Origin: Paracoccus litorisediminis
Lineage (GTDB): Bacteria > Pseudomonadota > Alphaproteobacteria > Rhodobacterales > Rhodobacteraceae
NCBI RefSeq assembly: GCF_009711205.1
Contig: NZ_WMIG01000011.1
Location: 62,001-126,000, forward strand
Length of the DNA: 64,000 nt
Reading direction: 5' to 3'
In this document: positions 26,805 to 36,707 of the stretch, in pieces
Numbering within the stretch: the stretch's first letter is position 1
Layout of the letters: every line of letters begins with the position of its first letter
Position numbers and translations under genes: made by a program
The notes under the pieces: generated by a model
Seen by the model: the letters and a program-made list of their open reading frames with translations, nothing else
The model's database searches: none
Told to the model about the DNA's origin: nothing

Positions 26805-28205
26805 ATGGCACCGCAGAAAACCGCTACCGCAACCCAAACCTGGGACAAGCGTGGCTGGCGCGCCTATCCGCGCATCCAGATGCCTGACTATCCCGACCAA
26901 GCCGCTCTGAACGCCGTCGAGGCGCAGCTTGCGAAATTTCCCCCGCTGGTTTTTGCGGGCGAGGCGCGACGACTGAAGGCCTCGCTGGCGGAAGTCGCGG
27001 CGGGACGCTCGTTCCTGCTGCAGGGCGGCGATTGCGCCGAAAGCTTCTCGGAATTCTCGGCCGACAACATCCGCGACACCTTCAAGGTGATGCTGCAGAT
27101 GGCGATCGTGCTGACCTGGGGCGCGCAACTGCCCGTGGTCAAGGTTGGCCGCATGGCTGGCCAGTTCGCCAAGCCGCGTTCGACCGCGACCGAAACCATC
27201 GGCGCGCACGAGCTGCCCAGCTACCGCGGCGACATCATCAATGGCTTCGATTTCACCCCCGAAGCCCGCATTCCCGATCCGCAGCGGATGCTGGCGGCAT
27301 ACACGCAGGCTGCGGCCAGCCTGAACCTGCTGCGCGCCTTCTCGACCGGTGGCTATGCCGATATCCACCGCGTGCAAAGCTGGATCAGCGATTTCACCGG
27401 CGGCGAGGAAGCCGCGCGCTACCGTGACATCGCCGACCGCATTAGCGACGCGATGGCCTTCATGGCGGCGGCGGGCGTGACCTCGGCCACGGCGCATGGC
27501 CTTGGCACGGTCGATTTCTACACCAGCCATGAAGCCCTGCTGCTGGAATACGAAGAGGCGCTGGCCCGGATCGACTCGACCACGGGCCTGCCGGTCGCGG
27601 GCTCGGGCCACATGATCTGGATCGGCGATCGCACCCGCCAGATCGACGGCGCCCATGTCGAGTTTGCGCGCGGCGTGCAGAACCCGATCGGGCTGAAATG
27701 TGGGCCGTCGATCTCGGACAGCGACCTGAAAACGCTGATCTGGAAGTTGAACCCGGAAAACGAGCCGGGCCGCCTGACCCTGATCGCGCGCTTCGGTGCG
27801 GGTTTGGTCGGCGACCACCTGCCGCGCCTGATCAAGGCGGTGCAGGCCGAAGGTGCGAACGTCGTCTGGTCCTGCGACCCGATGCACGGCAACACGATCA
27901 AATCGGCCTCGGGCTACAAGACCCGGCCCTTCGAATCGGTGCTGCGCGAGGTGCGCGAGTTCTTCGCTGTCCACCGCGACGAGGGCACGATCCCCGGCGG
28001 CGTGCATTTCGAGATGACCGGCAAGGACGTGACCGAATGCACCGGCGGCGTCCGCGCGGTCACCGATGAGGACCTGTCGGACCGCTACCACACCGCCTGC
28101 GACCCGCGCCTGAACGCCAGCCAGTCGCTGGAACTGGCCTTCCTTGTGGCCGAGGAGTTGCGCCGCCGCCGTGTGGCCGGCGCACAGCAGGCCAAGGCCA
28201 GTTGA
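26805..28205 (+). CDS. Class II 3-deoxy-7-phosphoheptulonate (DAHP) synthase
   Basis: This 466-residue enzyme joins phosphoenolpyruvate and erythrose 4-phosphate in the first step of aromatic amino acid synthesis. It is a class II (plant-type) DAHP synthase: [20 protein letters not shown] at the start, GDCAESF (near residue 77) with the metal-binding cysteine, [12 protein letters not shown] substrate loop and [12 protein letters not shown] near 360. No chorismate mutase or ACT domain is attached. AGGAGGA lies seven bases before the ATG at 26805. A strong terminator follows. Confidence 0.96.
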   Translation: MAPQKTATATQTWDKRGWRAYPRIQMPDYPDQAALNAVEAQLAKFPPLVFAGEARRLKASLAEVAAGRSFLLQGGDCAESFSEFSADNIRDTFKVMLQMAIVLTWGAQLPVVKVGRMAGQFAKPRSTATETIGAHELPSYRGDIINGFDFTPEARIPDPQRMLAAYTQAAASLNLLRAFSTGGYADIHRVQSWISDFTGGEEAARYRDIADRISDAMAFMAAAGVTSATAHGLGTVDFYTSHEALLLEYEEALARIDSTTGLPVAGSGHMIWIGDRTRQIDGAHVEFARGVQNPIGLKCGPSISDSDLKTLIWKLNPENEPGRLTLIARFGAGLVGDHLPRLIKAVQAEGANVVWSCDPMHGNTIKSASGYKTRPFESVLREVREFFAVHRDEGTIPGGVHFEMTGKDVTECTGGVRAVTDEDLSDRYHTACDPRLNASQSLELAFLVAEELRRRRVAGAQQAKAS

Positions 28206-28223
28206 TCCGAACGAAATTGATGG

Positions 28224-28252
28224 AAAGGGCGGCGATGATTTCGCCGCCCTTT
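28224..28252 (+). terminator. Intrinsic terminator after DAHP synthase
   Basis: AAAGGGCGGCGA (28224-28235) pairs with TCGCCGCCCTTT (28241-28252) around a five-base loop, with a T-run on the plus strand. It begins 18 bases after the stop and lies between convergent genes, so it may act on both. Confidence 0.8.
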
Positions 28253-29020
28253 TCACATCAGCTTGTCGGTCTTAGGCGATCCGGGATCGTTGGTGACCAG
28301 CCGGAACCGGGCGCGGCGTTCCTCGGGCGTGGTCGGGTCGGGCACGGGTCTGGCCGTCTCGGCGCGCCAGCTTGCCGGGCTTTCGGCAAATCCGGTGATC
28401 GAGGCCGAAGGCTCGATGATATGCGCGCCGGGAATGACCGGGAAAAGCGCCTCTCCGGCCAGATCGAAGCGGCGCGGGGTCTGGCCAATCTCGCCCTCGC
28501 TGACAAGGCAGCCCAGGGCGCGCGTCACATCGCCCAGATCCGAGCGCAGCGGCAGCAGCAGCAGCGATCCGGCCAGCTTGGGTCGCCCGTAGCTTGCCGG
28601 GGCCTCCAGCCTGATCCGGGCGATCTGCGGGCCGCGAAACACGGTTTCGAGCACATCCGACAGCCGCCCCCGCGATCCGGTATCAAACAGCGCGCAAAGC
28701 GGCATGCCCCGCACCTCCATCCCCATCAGGTCGATCAGGTGACGCCCGGCAAGGCGGAAGCGCGCGGCACCCGGCGCGATGCGCTCAAGGATGAAGGCGT
28801 AGTCAAGTGTGCGGCGGATGGCACGCGGCTCGACCTCGGCGCGGGCAGGGATGGCGCGGCCATTGCGCAGGCTGTCCCAGTAGCTGCGCAACTCATGCAG
28901 GATGTGCTCTGGCTGTGCTGTTCCGTGATCGGACAGGTGAAGCAGTTTACCCTCGTGCGGGGCGTCAAGCCCACGCACGGCATCGTCGCGGTCGTCCAAG
29001 GGACCGTGATCATCCGACAT
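28253..29020 (-). CDS. PAS domain-containing protein (PAS_5 / DUF1457-like)
   Basis: The 255-residue soluble protein matches the alphaproteobacterial PAS_5 pattern: HELRSYWDSLRNGRAIPARAEVEPRAIR then LDYAFILERIAPGAARFRLAGRHLIDLMGMEVRG (described in parts, residues about 40-110), with no output domain. Such proteins are small sensory or scaffold modules and some bind c-di-GMP or act in cell-cycle control, but no role is established for this one. The ATG at 29020 is preferred over one 12 codons upstream because it matches the polar N-terminus. It ends right at the terminator shared with DAHP synthase. Confidence 0.8.
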   Translation of the reverse strand: MSDDHGPLDDRDDAVRGLDAPHEGKLLHLSDHGTAQPEHILHELRSYWDSLRNGRAIPARAEVEPRAIRRTLDYAFILERIAPGAARFRLAGRHLIDLMGMEVRGMPLCALFDTGSRGRLSDVLETVFRGPQIARIRLEAPASYGRPKLAGSLLLLPLRSDLGDVTRALGCLVSEGEIGQTPRRFDLAGEALFPVIPGAHIIEPSASITGFAESPASWRAETARPVPDPTTPEERRARFRLVTNDPGSPKTDKLM

Positions 29021-29136
29021 GCATATCACCCAAAAACCGAACGGAACTCGTAACACACTACGCGGCCAACTCTAGCAAGCCGCACCCCATTGCGCCGAGT
29101 GAATTATTTAGAATTGGTTAAAATCCGGGCGACGCC

Positions 29137-29159
29137 GGGGCGGGGGTTGACCCCGCCCC
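29137..29159. other. GC hairpin in the gmk leader region
   Basis: GGGGCGGGG (29137-29145) and CCCCGCCCC (29151-29159) form a perfect nine-base stem with loop GTTGA. It lies 67 bases before the gmk start between divergent genes and has no T-run, so it is not an evident terminator for either neighbour. Confidence 0.5.
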
Positions 29160-29225
29160 CCGCGCTGCGTCATTCAGGCCGCGCATTTCGTCTGTCCGGC
29201 CAACAATAAAAAGGAAATCGGGACC

Positions 29226-29858
29226 ATGGATCGTAGCGGGCTTCTGATCATCCTGTCCTCGCCCTCGGGTGCGGGGAAATCGACACTGGCGCGGCGGCTG
29301 ATGGAATGGGACCCGACGTTGCGCTTTTCCGTCTCGGCCACGACGCGCAAGCCGCGCCCCGGCGAGGTCGAGGGCGACCACTATTATTTCCGCGAACCCG
29401 GGGAGTTCCGCGCCATGGTCGCGGCGGGCAACATGCTGGAACATGCCGAGGTCTTCGGCAATCTCTATGGCACCCCACGCGAACCCGTCGAAGAGGCGAT
29501 GCGCGCCGGTCGTGACACGCTGTTCGATGTCGACTGGCAGGGCGGGCAGCAGATCCGCGCCTCGGCGCTGGGAAATCACGTCATCTCGATCTTCGTGCTG
29601 CCGCCCAGCCTTGCCGAGCTGGAACGCCGTCTGATCTCGCGCGGGCAGGATGCCCCGGAGGTGATTGCCGGGCGCATGCAGAAAAGCCGCGACGAGATCA
29701 GCCATTGGGCCGAATACGATTATGTCATCGTCAACGAGGACATTGACCAAAGCGCCGAGGCGCTCAAGACCATCCTGACGGCCGAGCGGCTGCGCCGCGC
29801 CCGTCAGACTGGCCTTGGGCCGTTCGTGCGCGGCCTGATGGAGGAGGAAGGCAGATGA
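29226..29858 (+). CDS. gmk: Guanylate kinase
   Basis: Gmk phosphorylates GMP and dGMP to the diphosphates. The 210-residue product has the P-loop [15 protein letters not shown] (residues 9-23), the GMP-binding [21 protein letters not shown] region near 35-55 and the lid-region arginines. It is the first gene of a three-gene unit in which gmk, the carbonic anhydrase gene and the kinase gene overlap by four bases each (ATGA). AAGGA lies about ten bases before the ATG. Confidence 0.97.
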   Translation: MDRSGLLIILSSPSGAGKSTLARRLMEWDPTLRFSVSATTRKPRPGEVEGDHYYFREPGEFRAMVAAGNMLEHAEVFGNLYGTPREPVEEAMRAGRDTLFDVDWQGGQQIRASALGNHVISIFVLPPSLAELERRLISRGQDAPEVIAGRMQKSRDEISHWAEYDYVIVNEDIDQSAEALKTILTAERLRRARQTGLGPFVRGLMEEEGR

Positions 29859-30382
29859 TCTGGGATCTGGACGGGGTTTCGCCGCAACTGGCCGATGACG
29901 CATGGGTCGCCCCCGATGCGCAATTGATCGGCAAGGTCGTGCTGGAGGAGGGCGCCAGCGTCTGGTTCGGCGCCGTCCTGCGCGGGGATAACGAAGAAAT
30001 CCGCGTCGGTCGCAATTCCAACGTGCAGGAACTGACCGTCTGCCACACCGATATCGGCCATCCGCTGACCATCGGCGCGGATTGCACCATCGGCCACCGC
30101 GCCATCCTGCATGGCTGCACCATCGGGGACGGCGTGCTGATCGGTATGGGCGCGATCATCCTGAACGGTGCAAAGATCGGCGCAGGCTCGCTGATCGGCG
30201 CCGGGGCGCTGGTGACCGAAGGCAAAGAGATCCCGCCCGGATCGTTGGTCATGGGATCGCCGGGCAAGGTCGTGCGCGAGCTGGATGATGAGGCGCGGGA
30301 AAGGCTGCTCAAATCGGCCGAAGGCTACCGCGCCAATGCCGCGCGCTTCCGCGCTGGCATGACGCCTGCGGAGGGCAGATGA
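29855..30382 (+). CDS. Gamma-class carbonic anhydrase family protein
   Basis: The 175-residue protein is a left-handed beta-helix built from hexapeptide repeats ([21 protein letters not shown] onward), the gamma-carbonic anhydrase / PaaY fold. Three zinc-ligand histidines can be placed in VCHTDIGHP and IGHRAILHG. It probably forms a trimer that interconverts CO2 and bicarbonate, though many relatives lack measurable activity. Start and stop overlap gmk and the histidine kinase gene by ATGA. Confidence 0.88.
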   Translation: MIWDLDGVSPQLADDAWVAPDAQLIGKVVLEEGASVWFGAVLRGDNEEIRVGRNSNVQELTVCHTDIGHPLTIGADCTIGHRAILHGCTIGDGVLIGMGAIILNGAKIGAGSLIGAGALVTEGKEIPPGSLVMGSPGKVVRELDDEARERLLKSAEGYRANAARFRAGMTPAEGR

Positions 30383-31431
30383 GCCCGGACCTGCTTGCGC
30401 AACTTCTGGCGGCGGTGCCGGTGCCGATGGCGGTGGTCGGTGCCGATTCCCGGCTGATCGGTGGCAATGACGCGATGGAGGCGCTGCTGGGTCCGGTTCC
30501 CTCGGGCCGTCCTTTCGTCACCCTGCTGCGCCATCCCGAGGTGAATGCCGCCTTGGATTCGGTGTTGGCGGGCAGTCCGCGCGCCCGGCTGAACGCCACC
30601 ATGCAGACCCGCAACGGAAAGGTCATGTGCGAAGTCACGGTGACGCCCATGGACCTGACCAAGGGCCGCGCCGCAGGCATCACCATCGAGGACCGCTCGC
30701 GCGATGAGGAAACCGGCCAGATGCGTCGGGATTTCGTCGCCAATGTCAGCCATGAACTGCGTACGCCGCTGACCGCGCTGATGGGCTTCATCGAGACGCT
30801 GCGCGGCCCCGCTCGCAACGATCCGGCGGCTCAGGAACGTTTCCTGGACATCATGGGCCGCGAGGCCGGGCGGATGAACCGGCTGATCGGCGAGTTGCTG
30901 TCGCTGAGCCGGGTCGAGCAGGACGAGCGTCGCCGCCCGGTCGAAAGCGTCGATCTGGCCGCGCTGCTGCGTTCGGTGGTGACGACCCTGTCGCCCTCGG
31001 CTACGGCGGCGGGGGTGCGGATTGAAGCGGAGGTGGGTGACGGGCAGGTTACGCTGCCCGGCGATGCGGATCAGCTGGTGCAGGTGTTTCACAACCTGAT
31101 CGAGAATGCGGTGAAATATGGCGGCAGCGGCGGTGTCGTTCGCGTGCAATTGGAACGCCTGGAGCATGAGCCGGTGCTGCGCGGCCCGGCATGGACGGTC
31201 ACTGTCGAGGATGAGGGCGAGGGGATCGAGGCATTGCATCTGCCGCGTCTGACCGAACGCTTCTACCGGGTCGACGCGCATCGCTCGCGCGAGCAGGGGG
31301 GCACGGGGCTGGGTCTTGCCATCGTCAAGCATATCGTCAACCGCCATCGCGGCCGGATGAAGATCGAAAGCACGCGCGGCAAGGGCAGCCGATTCATGGT
31401 GATCCTGCCCGAAAGCGCCGGTCGGGCCTGA
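30379..31431 (+). CDS. PhoR-like sensor histidine kinase without transmembrane segments
   Basis: The 350-residue protein has an N-terminal PAS-like region (residues 5-105), a HisKA domain with the phospho-accepting H125 in [15 protein letters not shown], and a HATPase domain with N-box [13 protein letters not shown]1 DEGEGI and G2 [13 protein letters not shown]. It resembles PhoR, but no transmembrane helix and no response regulator or pst gene is found near it, so its partner must be encoded elsewhere. It is translationally coupled to the carbonic anhydrase gene. Phosphate sensing is possible but unproven. Confidence 0.88.
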   Translation: MSPDLLAQLLAAVPVPMAVVGADSRLIGGNDAMEALLGPVPSGRPFVTLLRHPEVNAALDSVLAGSPRARLNATMQTRNGKVMCEVTVTPMDLTKGRAAGITIEDRSRDEETGQMRRDFVANVSHELRTPLTALMGFIETLRGPARNDPAAQERFLDIMGREAGRMNRLIGELLSLSRVEQDERRRPVESVDLAALLRSVVTTLSPSATAAGVRIEAEVGDGQVTLPGDADQLVQVFHNLIENAVKYGGSGGVVRVQLERLEHEPVLRGPAWTVTVEDEGEGIEALHLPRLTERFYRVDAHRSREQGGTGLGLAIVKHIVNRHRGRMKIESTRGKGSRFMVILPESAGRA

Positions 31432-31453
31432 GGTTCGGGTCATGACGGAAAAA

Positions 31454-31486
31454 GAAAGGGCGGGGGCATCGAGCCCCCGCCCTTTC
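31454..31486. terminator. Bidirectional terminator between the histidine kinase gene and purF
   Basis: GAAAGGGCGGGGGC (31454-31467) pairs with GCCCCCGCCCTTTC (31473-31486) around a five-base loop. It lies 22 bases after the kinase stop and 26 bases after purF on the other strand, with T-rich 3' ends on both strands. Confidence 0.8.
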
Positions 31487-31511
31487 TGGTTCGGCTGTGC
31501 CGAACCGGGTC

Positions 31512-33017
31512 CTATTCTGCGGCGTGGCCGGTAATGGCAGCGCCCGCGGTTTCGGAATTGGCCTTCATGCGGAAGCCGCGTTCCAGTTGGTCGAAGGGTG
31601 CGACCGGATAGTCGCCCGAGAAGCAGGCATCGCAATATTGCGGGCTGCCGGTGTTGCGGCCCTGAGCCTCGCCCACGGCGCGATAGAGACCGTCGAGCGA
31701 CACGAAGGCGAGGCTGTCCACCCCGATCCATTCGCGCATCTCTTCCTCGGACATGTTCGCGGCCAGCAGCTTTTCGCGGTCGGGCGTGTCGACGCCGTAG
31801 AAGCAGGGCCAAGCGGTCGGCGGGCTGGCGATCCGGAAATGCACCTCGGCCGCGCCGGCATCAAGGATCATGTCCTTGATCTTGCGCGAGGTAGTGCCGC
31901 GCACCACCGAGTCGTCGACCAGCACCACGCGCTTACCGGCGACCAGCGCGCGGTTCACGTTCAGCTTCAGGCGCACGCCCATGTTGCGGATCTGCTCGGT
32001 CGGTTCGATGAAGGTCCGGCCCATATATTGGTTGCGGATGATGCCCATGCCAAAGGGAATACCGCTTTCATGCGCGAAACCGATCGCCGCGGGGGTGCCG
32101 CTGTCGGGAACCGCGCAGACCAGATCGGCTTCGACCGGAGCTTCGCGGGCCAGTTCCACGCCGATCTGGCGGCGGGTCTCATAGACCGAGCGGCCCTTGA
32201 TGATCGAATCCGGGCGCGAGAAATAGACGTGCTCAAAGATGCAGAAACGACCGGTCGAGGGACCGAAGGGGCGCGAGCTTTCGATCTCGCCCTTCGAGAT
32301 CACCACCATCTCGCCCGGGTCGATCTCGCGGATGAACTCGGCACCGATGATGTCGAGCGCACAGGTTTCCGAGGACAGGACATAGCCCTCGTCGCCGACC
32401 TTGCCCAGAACCAGCGGGCGCACGCCCAGAGGGTCGCGGACGCCGATCAGCTTGGTGCGGGTCATGGCGATGACGCTGAACGCGCCTTCGACGCGGCGTA
32501 GCGCGTCCTTCATCCGCTCGGGGATGTTGCGCTGGATCGAACGCGCCATCAGGTGGATGATGCATTCGGAGTCCGAGCTGGACTGGAAGATCGAGCCGCG
32601 CTCGATCAGTTCCTTGCGCAGCGCCATGGCGTTGGTGATGTTGCCGTTATGGGCGACGGCACAGCCGCCCATCGAAAAATCACCAAAGAAGGGCTGTACG
32701 TCGCGGATCGCGGTCGCGGCCTTGGTTCCTGCGGTCGAGTAGCGGACATGGCCGATGGCAAGCGACCCCGGCAGGGTTTCCATCAGGCTTTGTTTCGTGA
32801 AATTATCGCGCACGTAGCCGAAACGGTGGGCACTGTTGAAGCCCTGTTCCGCGTCATGCGAGATGATGCCGCCAGCTTCCTGCCCGCGATGCTGCAAGGC
32901 ATGCAGGCCGAGGGCGACGAAGTTGGCCGCATCCGCGACACCGATTACGCCAAAGACGCCGCATTCTTCATGCAAGCGGTCGTAATCGAAGGGATGGGCA
33001 AGAAATGGCTGCATCAT
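31512..33017 (-). CDS. purF: Amidophosphoribosyltransferase
   Basis: PurF makes phosphoribosylamine from PRPP and glutamine, the committed step of purine synthesis. The 501-residue protein carries a propeptide ending at E18, so the catalytic cysteine is C19 in EECGVFGVIG. The PRPP loop is VLVDDSVVRGTTSRK (near residue 360), and cysteines for a [4Fe-4S] cluster are suggested by CDACFSGDYP near 455. The start is ambiguous among GTG 33020, ATG 33017 and ATG 33014. Gene order cvpA then purF on the same strand is conserved in many bacteria. Confidence 0.96.
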   Translation of the reverse strand: MMQPFLAHPFDYDRLHEECGVFGVIGVADAANFVALGLHALQHRGQEAGGIISHDAEQGFNSAHRFGYVRDNFTKQSLMETLPGSLAIGHVRYSTAGTKAATAIRDVQPFFGDFSMGGCAVAHNGNITNAMALRKELIERGSIFQSSSDSECIIHLMARSIQRNIPERMKDALRRVEGAFSVIAMTRTKLIGVRDPLGVRPLVLGKVGDEGYVLSSETCALDIIGAEFIREIDPGEMVVISKGEIESSRPFGPSTGRFCIFEHVYFSRPDSIIKGRSVYETRRQIGVELAREAPVEADLVCAVPDSGTPAAIGFAHESGIPFGMGIIRNQYMGRTFIEPTEQIRNMGVRLKLNVNRALVAGKRVVLVDDSVVRGTTSRKIKDMILDAGAAEVHFRIASPPTAWPCFYGVDTPDREKLLAANMSEEEMREWIGVDSLAFVSLDGLYRAVGEAQGRNTGSPQYCDACFSGDYPVAPFDQLERGFRMKANSETAGAAITGHAAE

Positions 33018-33154
33018 CACCGGCTCATGGGGCTAGGGGAGGGGTATCTGGCGTGAGTGCCGCTAACATAGGGACTCGCGCGGGTGAAGTCACGCCCCGC
33101 CGGACCGGCAGGGCGCATTTTATGTCACGAGGCGGTTATATTCGCCGGGTTGTC

Positions 33155-33784
33155 TCAATTCGCCGGGGCGGTGCCCTCGGTGGGGGTCGCGGCGGGTGCG
33201 GGCGTCTGGGTGTTCTGGTCGACGGCTTCGGTGCTCATGCAGCCACGGACCAGTTGCTCATAGCGCGAGACGACCCATTCCGGCGCATTATGCGGGATTT
33301 GTTCGTCCATCTGGCCGGTCATGCGCTCAAAAACCTGGGCCGAGCGCGAGTTGTCGACGACGGGCAGGTCCTGTTCGGACATGACCCGGTCGTAGACGAT
33401 GAAGGCGATAGCCACCAGCAGGATGCCGCGCGCGACACCGAACAGGAACCCCATGCCTTGGTCGATACCGCCAAGAGCCGAGCGTTGCACCACCGAGGAG
33501 AACAGCGGCGTGATGATCGAGAACAGCACCAGCGCCAGGGCAAAGACCGCGGCGAAACCGGCGATGGTCGACAGCTCGCAGCTATCGGAAAGGAATTTGT
33601 TCAGTCCGGGGATCTGGGCGATCATCGGCCGCGCCGCGGGCGCAAAGATGAAGGCCAGCACCGCCGCGCCGATCCAACCGAGGATGGCGAGCGATTCGCG
33701 CACGAAGCCCCGTGCATAGGCAAGGATCGCCGAGAGGATGATCACGGCCGCCACGATGCCGTCGATGATGGTGAAACCGTCCAT
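33155..33784 (-). CDS. cvpA: CvpA family membrane protein
   Basis: This 209-residue inner-membrane protein has four hydrophobic helices (about residues 5-20, 26-48, 75-98, 112-135) and the CvpA motif AYARGFVRESLAILGWIGAA. The C-terminal 70 residues are polar and end in a Pro/Thr/Ala-rich tail. CvpA is linked to colicin V production and envelope integrity in Escherichia coli; the exact role is not settled. It lies 138 bases upstream of purF and 42 bases after radA on the same strand. Confidence 0.92.
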   Translation of the reverse strand: MDGFTIIDGIVAAVIILSAILAYARGFVRESLAILGWIGAAVLAFIFAPAARPMIAQIPGLNKFLSDSCELSTIAGFAAVFALALVLFSIITPLFSSVVQRSALGGIDQGMGFLFGVARGILLVAIAFIVYDRVMSEQDLPVVDNSRSAQVFERMTGQMDEQIPHNAPEWVVSRYEQLVRGCMSTEAVDQNTQTPAPAATPTEGTAPAN

Positions 33785-33826
33785 GTCACGCCCTTTTGCG
33801 GGTAGCCCCGCGATTGAGTGGCAAGC

Positions 33827-35191
33827 TCATCCGGCCCCGAATGTCTCGCCCACAAATTTTGTCAGATCCGGGACACGGTCCAGCCGCATCCCGCCCATGC
33901 CCTCGACCTTGGTGGAAGTAGGCAGGATTGCTCGTGAAAAACCAAGTTTTTGTGCTTCTTTCAACCTGTTTTCGGTCTGCGCGACTGGTCTTAGCGCGCC
34001 AGACAGGCTGATTTCGCCGAAAACCACGGCCTCGGGGGGCAGGGCGATATCCTCGCGCGCGCTTAGAAGCGCCGCAGCGATGGCCAGATCCGCCGCCGGT
34101 TCGTTGACGCGCATCCCCCCGGCAACATTGAGAAAAACGTCCAATCCTGCGAAAGGGATGCCGCAACGCGCCTCAAGCACCGCAAGGATGGTCGAGACCC
34201 GGCCCGAGTCCAGTCCGACGACGGTTCGTCGCGGACTGGCCAGTGTCGAAGGTGCAACAAGGGCCTGAACTTCTGTCAGGACCGGGCGTGTGCCCTCGAT
34301 GCCCGCATAAACGGCCGATCCGGCGCTGGGTTGACCGCGTTCCGACAGGAACAGCGCCGAGGGGTTCGCAACCTCGGACAAGCCGCCGCCGGTCATTTCG
34401 AAGACGCCGATTTCGTCGGCCGGGCCGAAGCGGTTCTTATGGGCGCGCAGGATGCGGAACTGGTGGCCGCGCTCGCCCTCGAAATACAGCACCGTGTCGA
34501 CCATGTGCTCAACGACGCGGGGGCCGGCGATCTGGCCTTCTTTGGTGACATGGCCGACCAGCACGACCGATGTGCCGCGCTTCTTGGCGAAGGTGGTCAG
34601 TTCATGCGCGGTGGCGCGGACCTGAGAGACCGAGCCCGGTGCGGCCTCGATCTGATCGGACCAGAGCGTCTGGATCGAGTCGATAATGGCGACATCGGGA
34701 CGCTCGGCGTCGAGCGTGGTCAGGATGTCGCGCAGCGCGGTTTCCGCGCCAAGTCGCACCGGCGCATCGCCAAGGCCAAGGCGTTGGGCGCGCAGGCGGA
34801 CTTGTGCGCTGGCTTCCTCGCCCGAGATATAGATCGCCTGCTGACCCGACCGCGCAAAGGCGGCAGCGGCCTGCAAGAGCAGGGTGGATTTCCCGATTCC
34901 CGGATCACCGCCGACAAGGATGGCCGAGCCCGGAACCAGCCCGCCGCCCAACACGCGGTCGAATTCGGCGATGCCGGAATTGGCGCGGGTTGGGGGGGCT
35001 TCCTGTGTGGCGAGGCCGGAAAGCGGGATCGGCTTGCCCTTGAGCGTGCCAAGGCCGCGACCGGGCCCCTGCGAGAGCGGGGCTTCCTCGATGATCGTGT
35101 TCCATTCGCCGCAGGCTTCGCAGCGACCGGACCATTTCTTGTGGCTGGCACCGCAGGCGGTGCAGGTGAAAGCGGTGATAGGTCTTGCCAT
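33827..35191 (-). CDS. radA: DNA repair protein RadA
   Basis: RadA is a RecA-like branch-migration helicase of homologous recombination. The 454-residue product has an N-terminal C4 zinc finger (C10, C13 and CEAC near 25-28), Walker A GGDPGIGKSTLL (near residue 90), the diagnostic KNRFG motif (near 255) and a Lon-like C-terminal domain. The ATG at 35191 gives the standard MARPITAFTC start; an upstream start would add 12 residues. It heads the radA-cvpA-purF minus-strand run. Confidence 0.96.
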   Translation of the reverse strand: MARPITAFTCTACGASHKKWSGRCEACGEWNTIIEEAPLSQGPGRGLGTLKGKPIPLSGLATQEAPPTRANSGIAEFDRVLGGGLVPGSAILVGGDPGIGKSTLLLQAAAAFARSGQQAIYISGEEASAQVRLRAQRLGLGDAPVRLGAETALRDILTTLDAERPDVAIIDSIQTLWSDQIEAAPGSVSQVRATAHELTTFAKKRGTSVVLVGHVTKEGQIAGPRVVEHMVDTVLYFEGERGHQFRILRAHKNRFGPADEIGVFEMTGGGLSEVANPSALFLSERGQPSAGSAVYAGIEGTRPVLTEVQALVAPSTLASPRRTVVGLDSGRVSTILAVLEARCGIPFAGLDVFLNVAGGMRVNEPAADLAIAAALLSAREDIALPPEAVVFGEISLSGALRPVAQTENRLKEAQKLGFSRAILPTSTKVEGMGGMRLDRVPDLTKFVGETFGAG

Positions 35192-35293
35192 TTGTTCTGA
35201 ATGGCAGATTGCGCGCGGACGCGCCACTGGGAAGCGTGGTTCACGGTGGCGCGGTCGCGGGGGGTATTTGAAAAACGAAGAAAGCCTGCGTTT

Positions 35294-36478
35294 CTAGCTG
35301 ACACCAAGGCCGGCGCGCATCAGAACTCGGCGGACCGGGGCCACCGCATAGAGGCTGCCGAGGGCTGCCGCCCGCAGGTCGCGCAAGGGCCGGGCAGAGA
35401 TCATGCTGGTCCGGTTCAGTGCGTCGATACCGATCAGGCGGGCCAATGCCTCGGGGCGGCGGCGGCGGTTATAGGCGTCAAGCGAGGCGCGGCTGCCGGG
35501 ACTGCCCGATGACAGCTCGATCAGGGCTGCGAGATCGGCGAGGCTCATGTTCAGGCCCTGCGCGCCGATCGGCGGGACGACATGGGCGGCCTCGGCGATC
35601 AGGGCGGTGCGGGGGCCAGTGAAGTTGTCGGAGATCTGACTGATGATCGGCCATTCGGTCAGGCGGGTGGCCTGGGTCAGATGGCCCAGAACGCCTGCCG
35701 AGCGGCGGTTCAGTTCTGCGGAAAACTCCTCGGGCGGAAGGGCGCGCAGGCGGGCGGTTTCGGGGCCGCGCTCCATCCAGACCACCGCCGAGGAGGGCTT
35801 GCCGTTGCGGTCGGGCAGGGGAACCAGCGTGAAGGGGCCGCCCGAGCGGTGGATCTCGGTCGAGATATTGTCATGGGGGCGGTCATGGGTGACGGCGAAG
35901 GCCAGGGCCTTTTGCCCATAGCGCAGGGTGCGCGTGCCGATTCCCAGCGCCTGACGCACCGGCGAATTGCGTCCGTCGGCACCGATGACCAGATCGGCCC
36001 GCAGGCGCGTACCGTCCGTCAACGTGACCAGCGCTTCATTTTCGCGCGCGATCAGGCCAGCGGTTCCGGTGCCGGGCAGAAAGCGGACATTCTGCAGCGT
36101 GGCCAGCCGGGCCGAGATCTCGCGTTTCAGCAGCCAGTTCGGCAGATTCCACCCAAAGGGCTGGTCCGAAATTTCAGCCGCGTCGAAATCGCGGGTCAGG
36201 CGGGCTTGCGACAGCTTTCCGCCCGCGTCGATGATGCGCATGACCTGCAAGGGCGTCGCATGCGGGGCAAGGCGTTCCCACAGCCCGGCGGCGGATAGGA
36301 CCGCGATCGACGGATGCAGGAATGCCGTGCTGCGCAGGTCCGAGCCTTCGGTCGCCTCATCGGTGATGGGCGGGGCGGGGTCAACGCAAGTGACCTGATG
36401 CCCGGCGCTGCCAAAGGCTGCCGCTGCGATCAACCCGGCAATGCCGCCGCCCGAAACGAGGATCTCGGTCCGTTCCAT
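35294..36478 (-). CDS. UbiH/COQ6-family FAD monooxygenase (ubiquinone hydroxylase, UbiL-like)
   Basis: The 394-residue flavoprotein monooxygenase hydroxylates the ubiquinone ring. It shows the Rossmann FAD motif VSGGGIAGLIAAAAFG (residues 7-22), the DG motif VIGADGRNSPVRQ (near 155) and the FAD ribityl motif AEAAHVVPPIGAQGLNMS (near 290), in which the usual GD is AE, as in alphaproteobacterial UbiL-type enzymes. Which ring positions it hydroxylates cannot be told from sequence. It starts four bases after a 66-residue membrane protein gene. Confidence 0.88.
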   Translation of the reverse strand: MERTEILVSGGGIAGLIAAAAFGSAGHQVTCVDPAPPITDEATEGSDLRSTAFLHPSIAVLSAAGLWERLAPHATPLQVMRIIDAGGKLSQARLTRDFDAAEISDQPFGWNLPNWLLKREISARLATLQNVRFLPGTGTAGLIARENEALVTLTDGTRLRADLVIGADGRNSPVRQALGIGTRTLRYGQKALAFAVTHDRPHDNISTEIHRSGGPFTLVPLPDRNGKPSSAVVWMERGPETARLRALPPEEFSAELNRRSAGVLGHLTQATRLTEWPIISQISDNFTGPRTALIAEAAHVVPPIGAQGLNMSLADLAALIELSSGSPGSRASLDAYNRRRRPEALARLIGIDALNRTSMISARPLRDLRAAALGSLYAVAPVRRVLMRAGLGVS

Positions 36479-36482
36479 CAGT

Positions 36483-36683
36483 TCAGAAGCCTGCCGCATA
36501 GGCGATGAGCACGCCAAAGACCGTGACCGTTCCGGCAAGCCCGATCATGGCAAGCGCGGGCAGGCCCCAGATCGCGGTCGTGACAACGGCGAAAACGACC
36601 AGAGCCAGCGCGAACATCAGCAGCTTGGCTGCGGTCCGGGCTTCCTGACGGGCTTCAATGGGATCAACGTGTGTGGCGGCCAT
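36483..36683 (-). CDS. Small two-helix membrane protein upstream of ubiquinone hydroxylase
   Basis: The 66-residue protein has a soluble N-terminus (THVDPIEARQEARTAAK) and two hydrophobic helices (about 20-40 and 43-64). AGGAG lies eight bases before the ATG and the reading frame is coupled to the ubi gene by a four-base gap. Many Rhodobacterales have such a short protein (aa3-type oxidase assembly-like or unnamed) near ubi genes, but no function is assigned here. Confidence 0.75.
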   Translation of the reverse strand: MAATHVDPIEARQEARTAAKLLMFALALVVFAVVTTAIWGLPALAMIGLAGTVTVFGVLIAYAAGF

Positions 36684-36707
36684 GACGCGTCTCCTGTTCG
36701 GGTTCGC

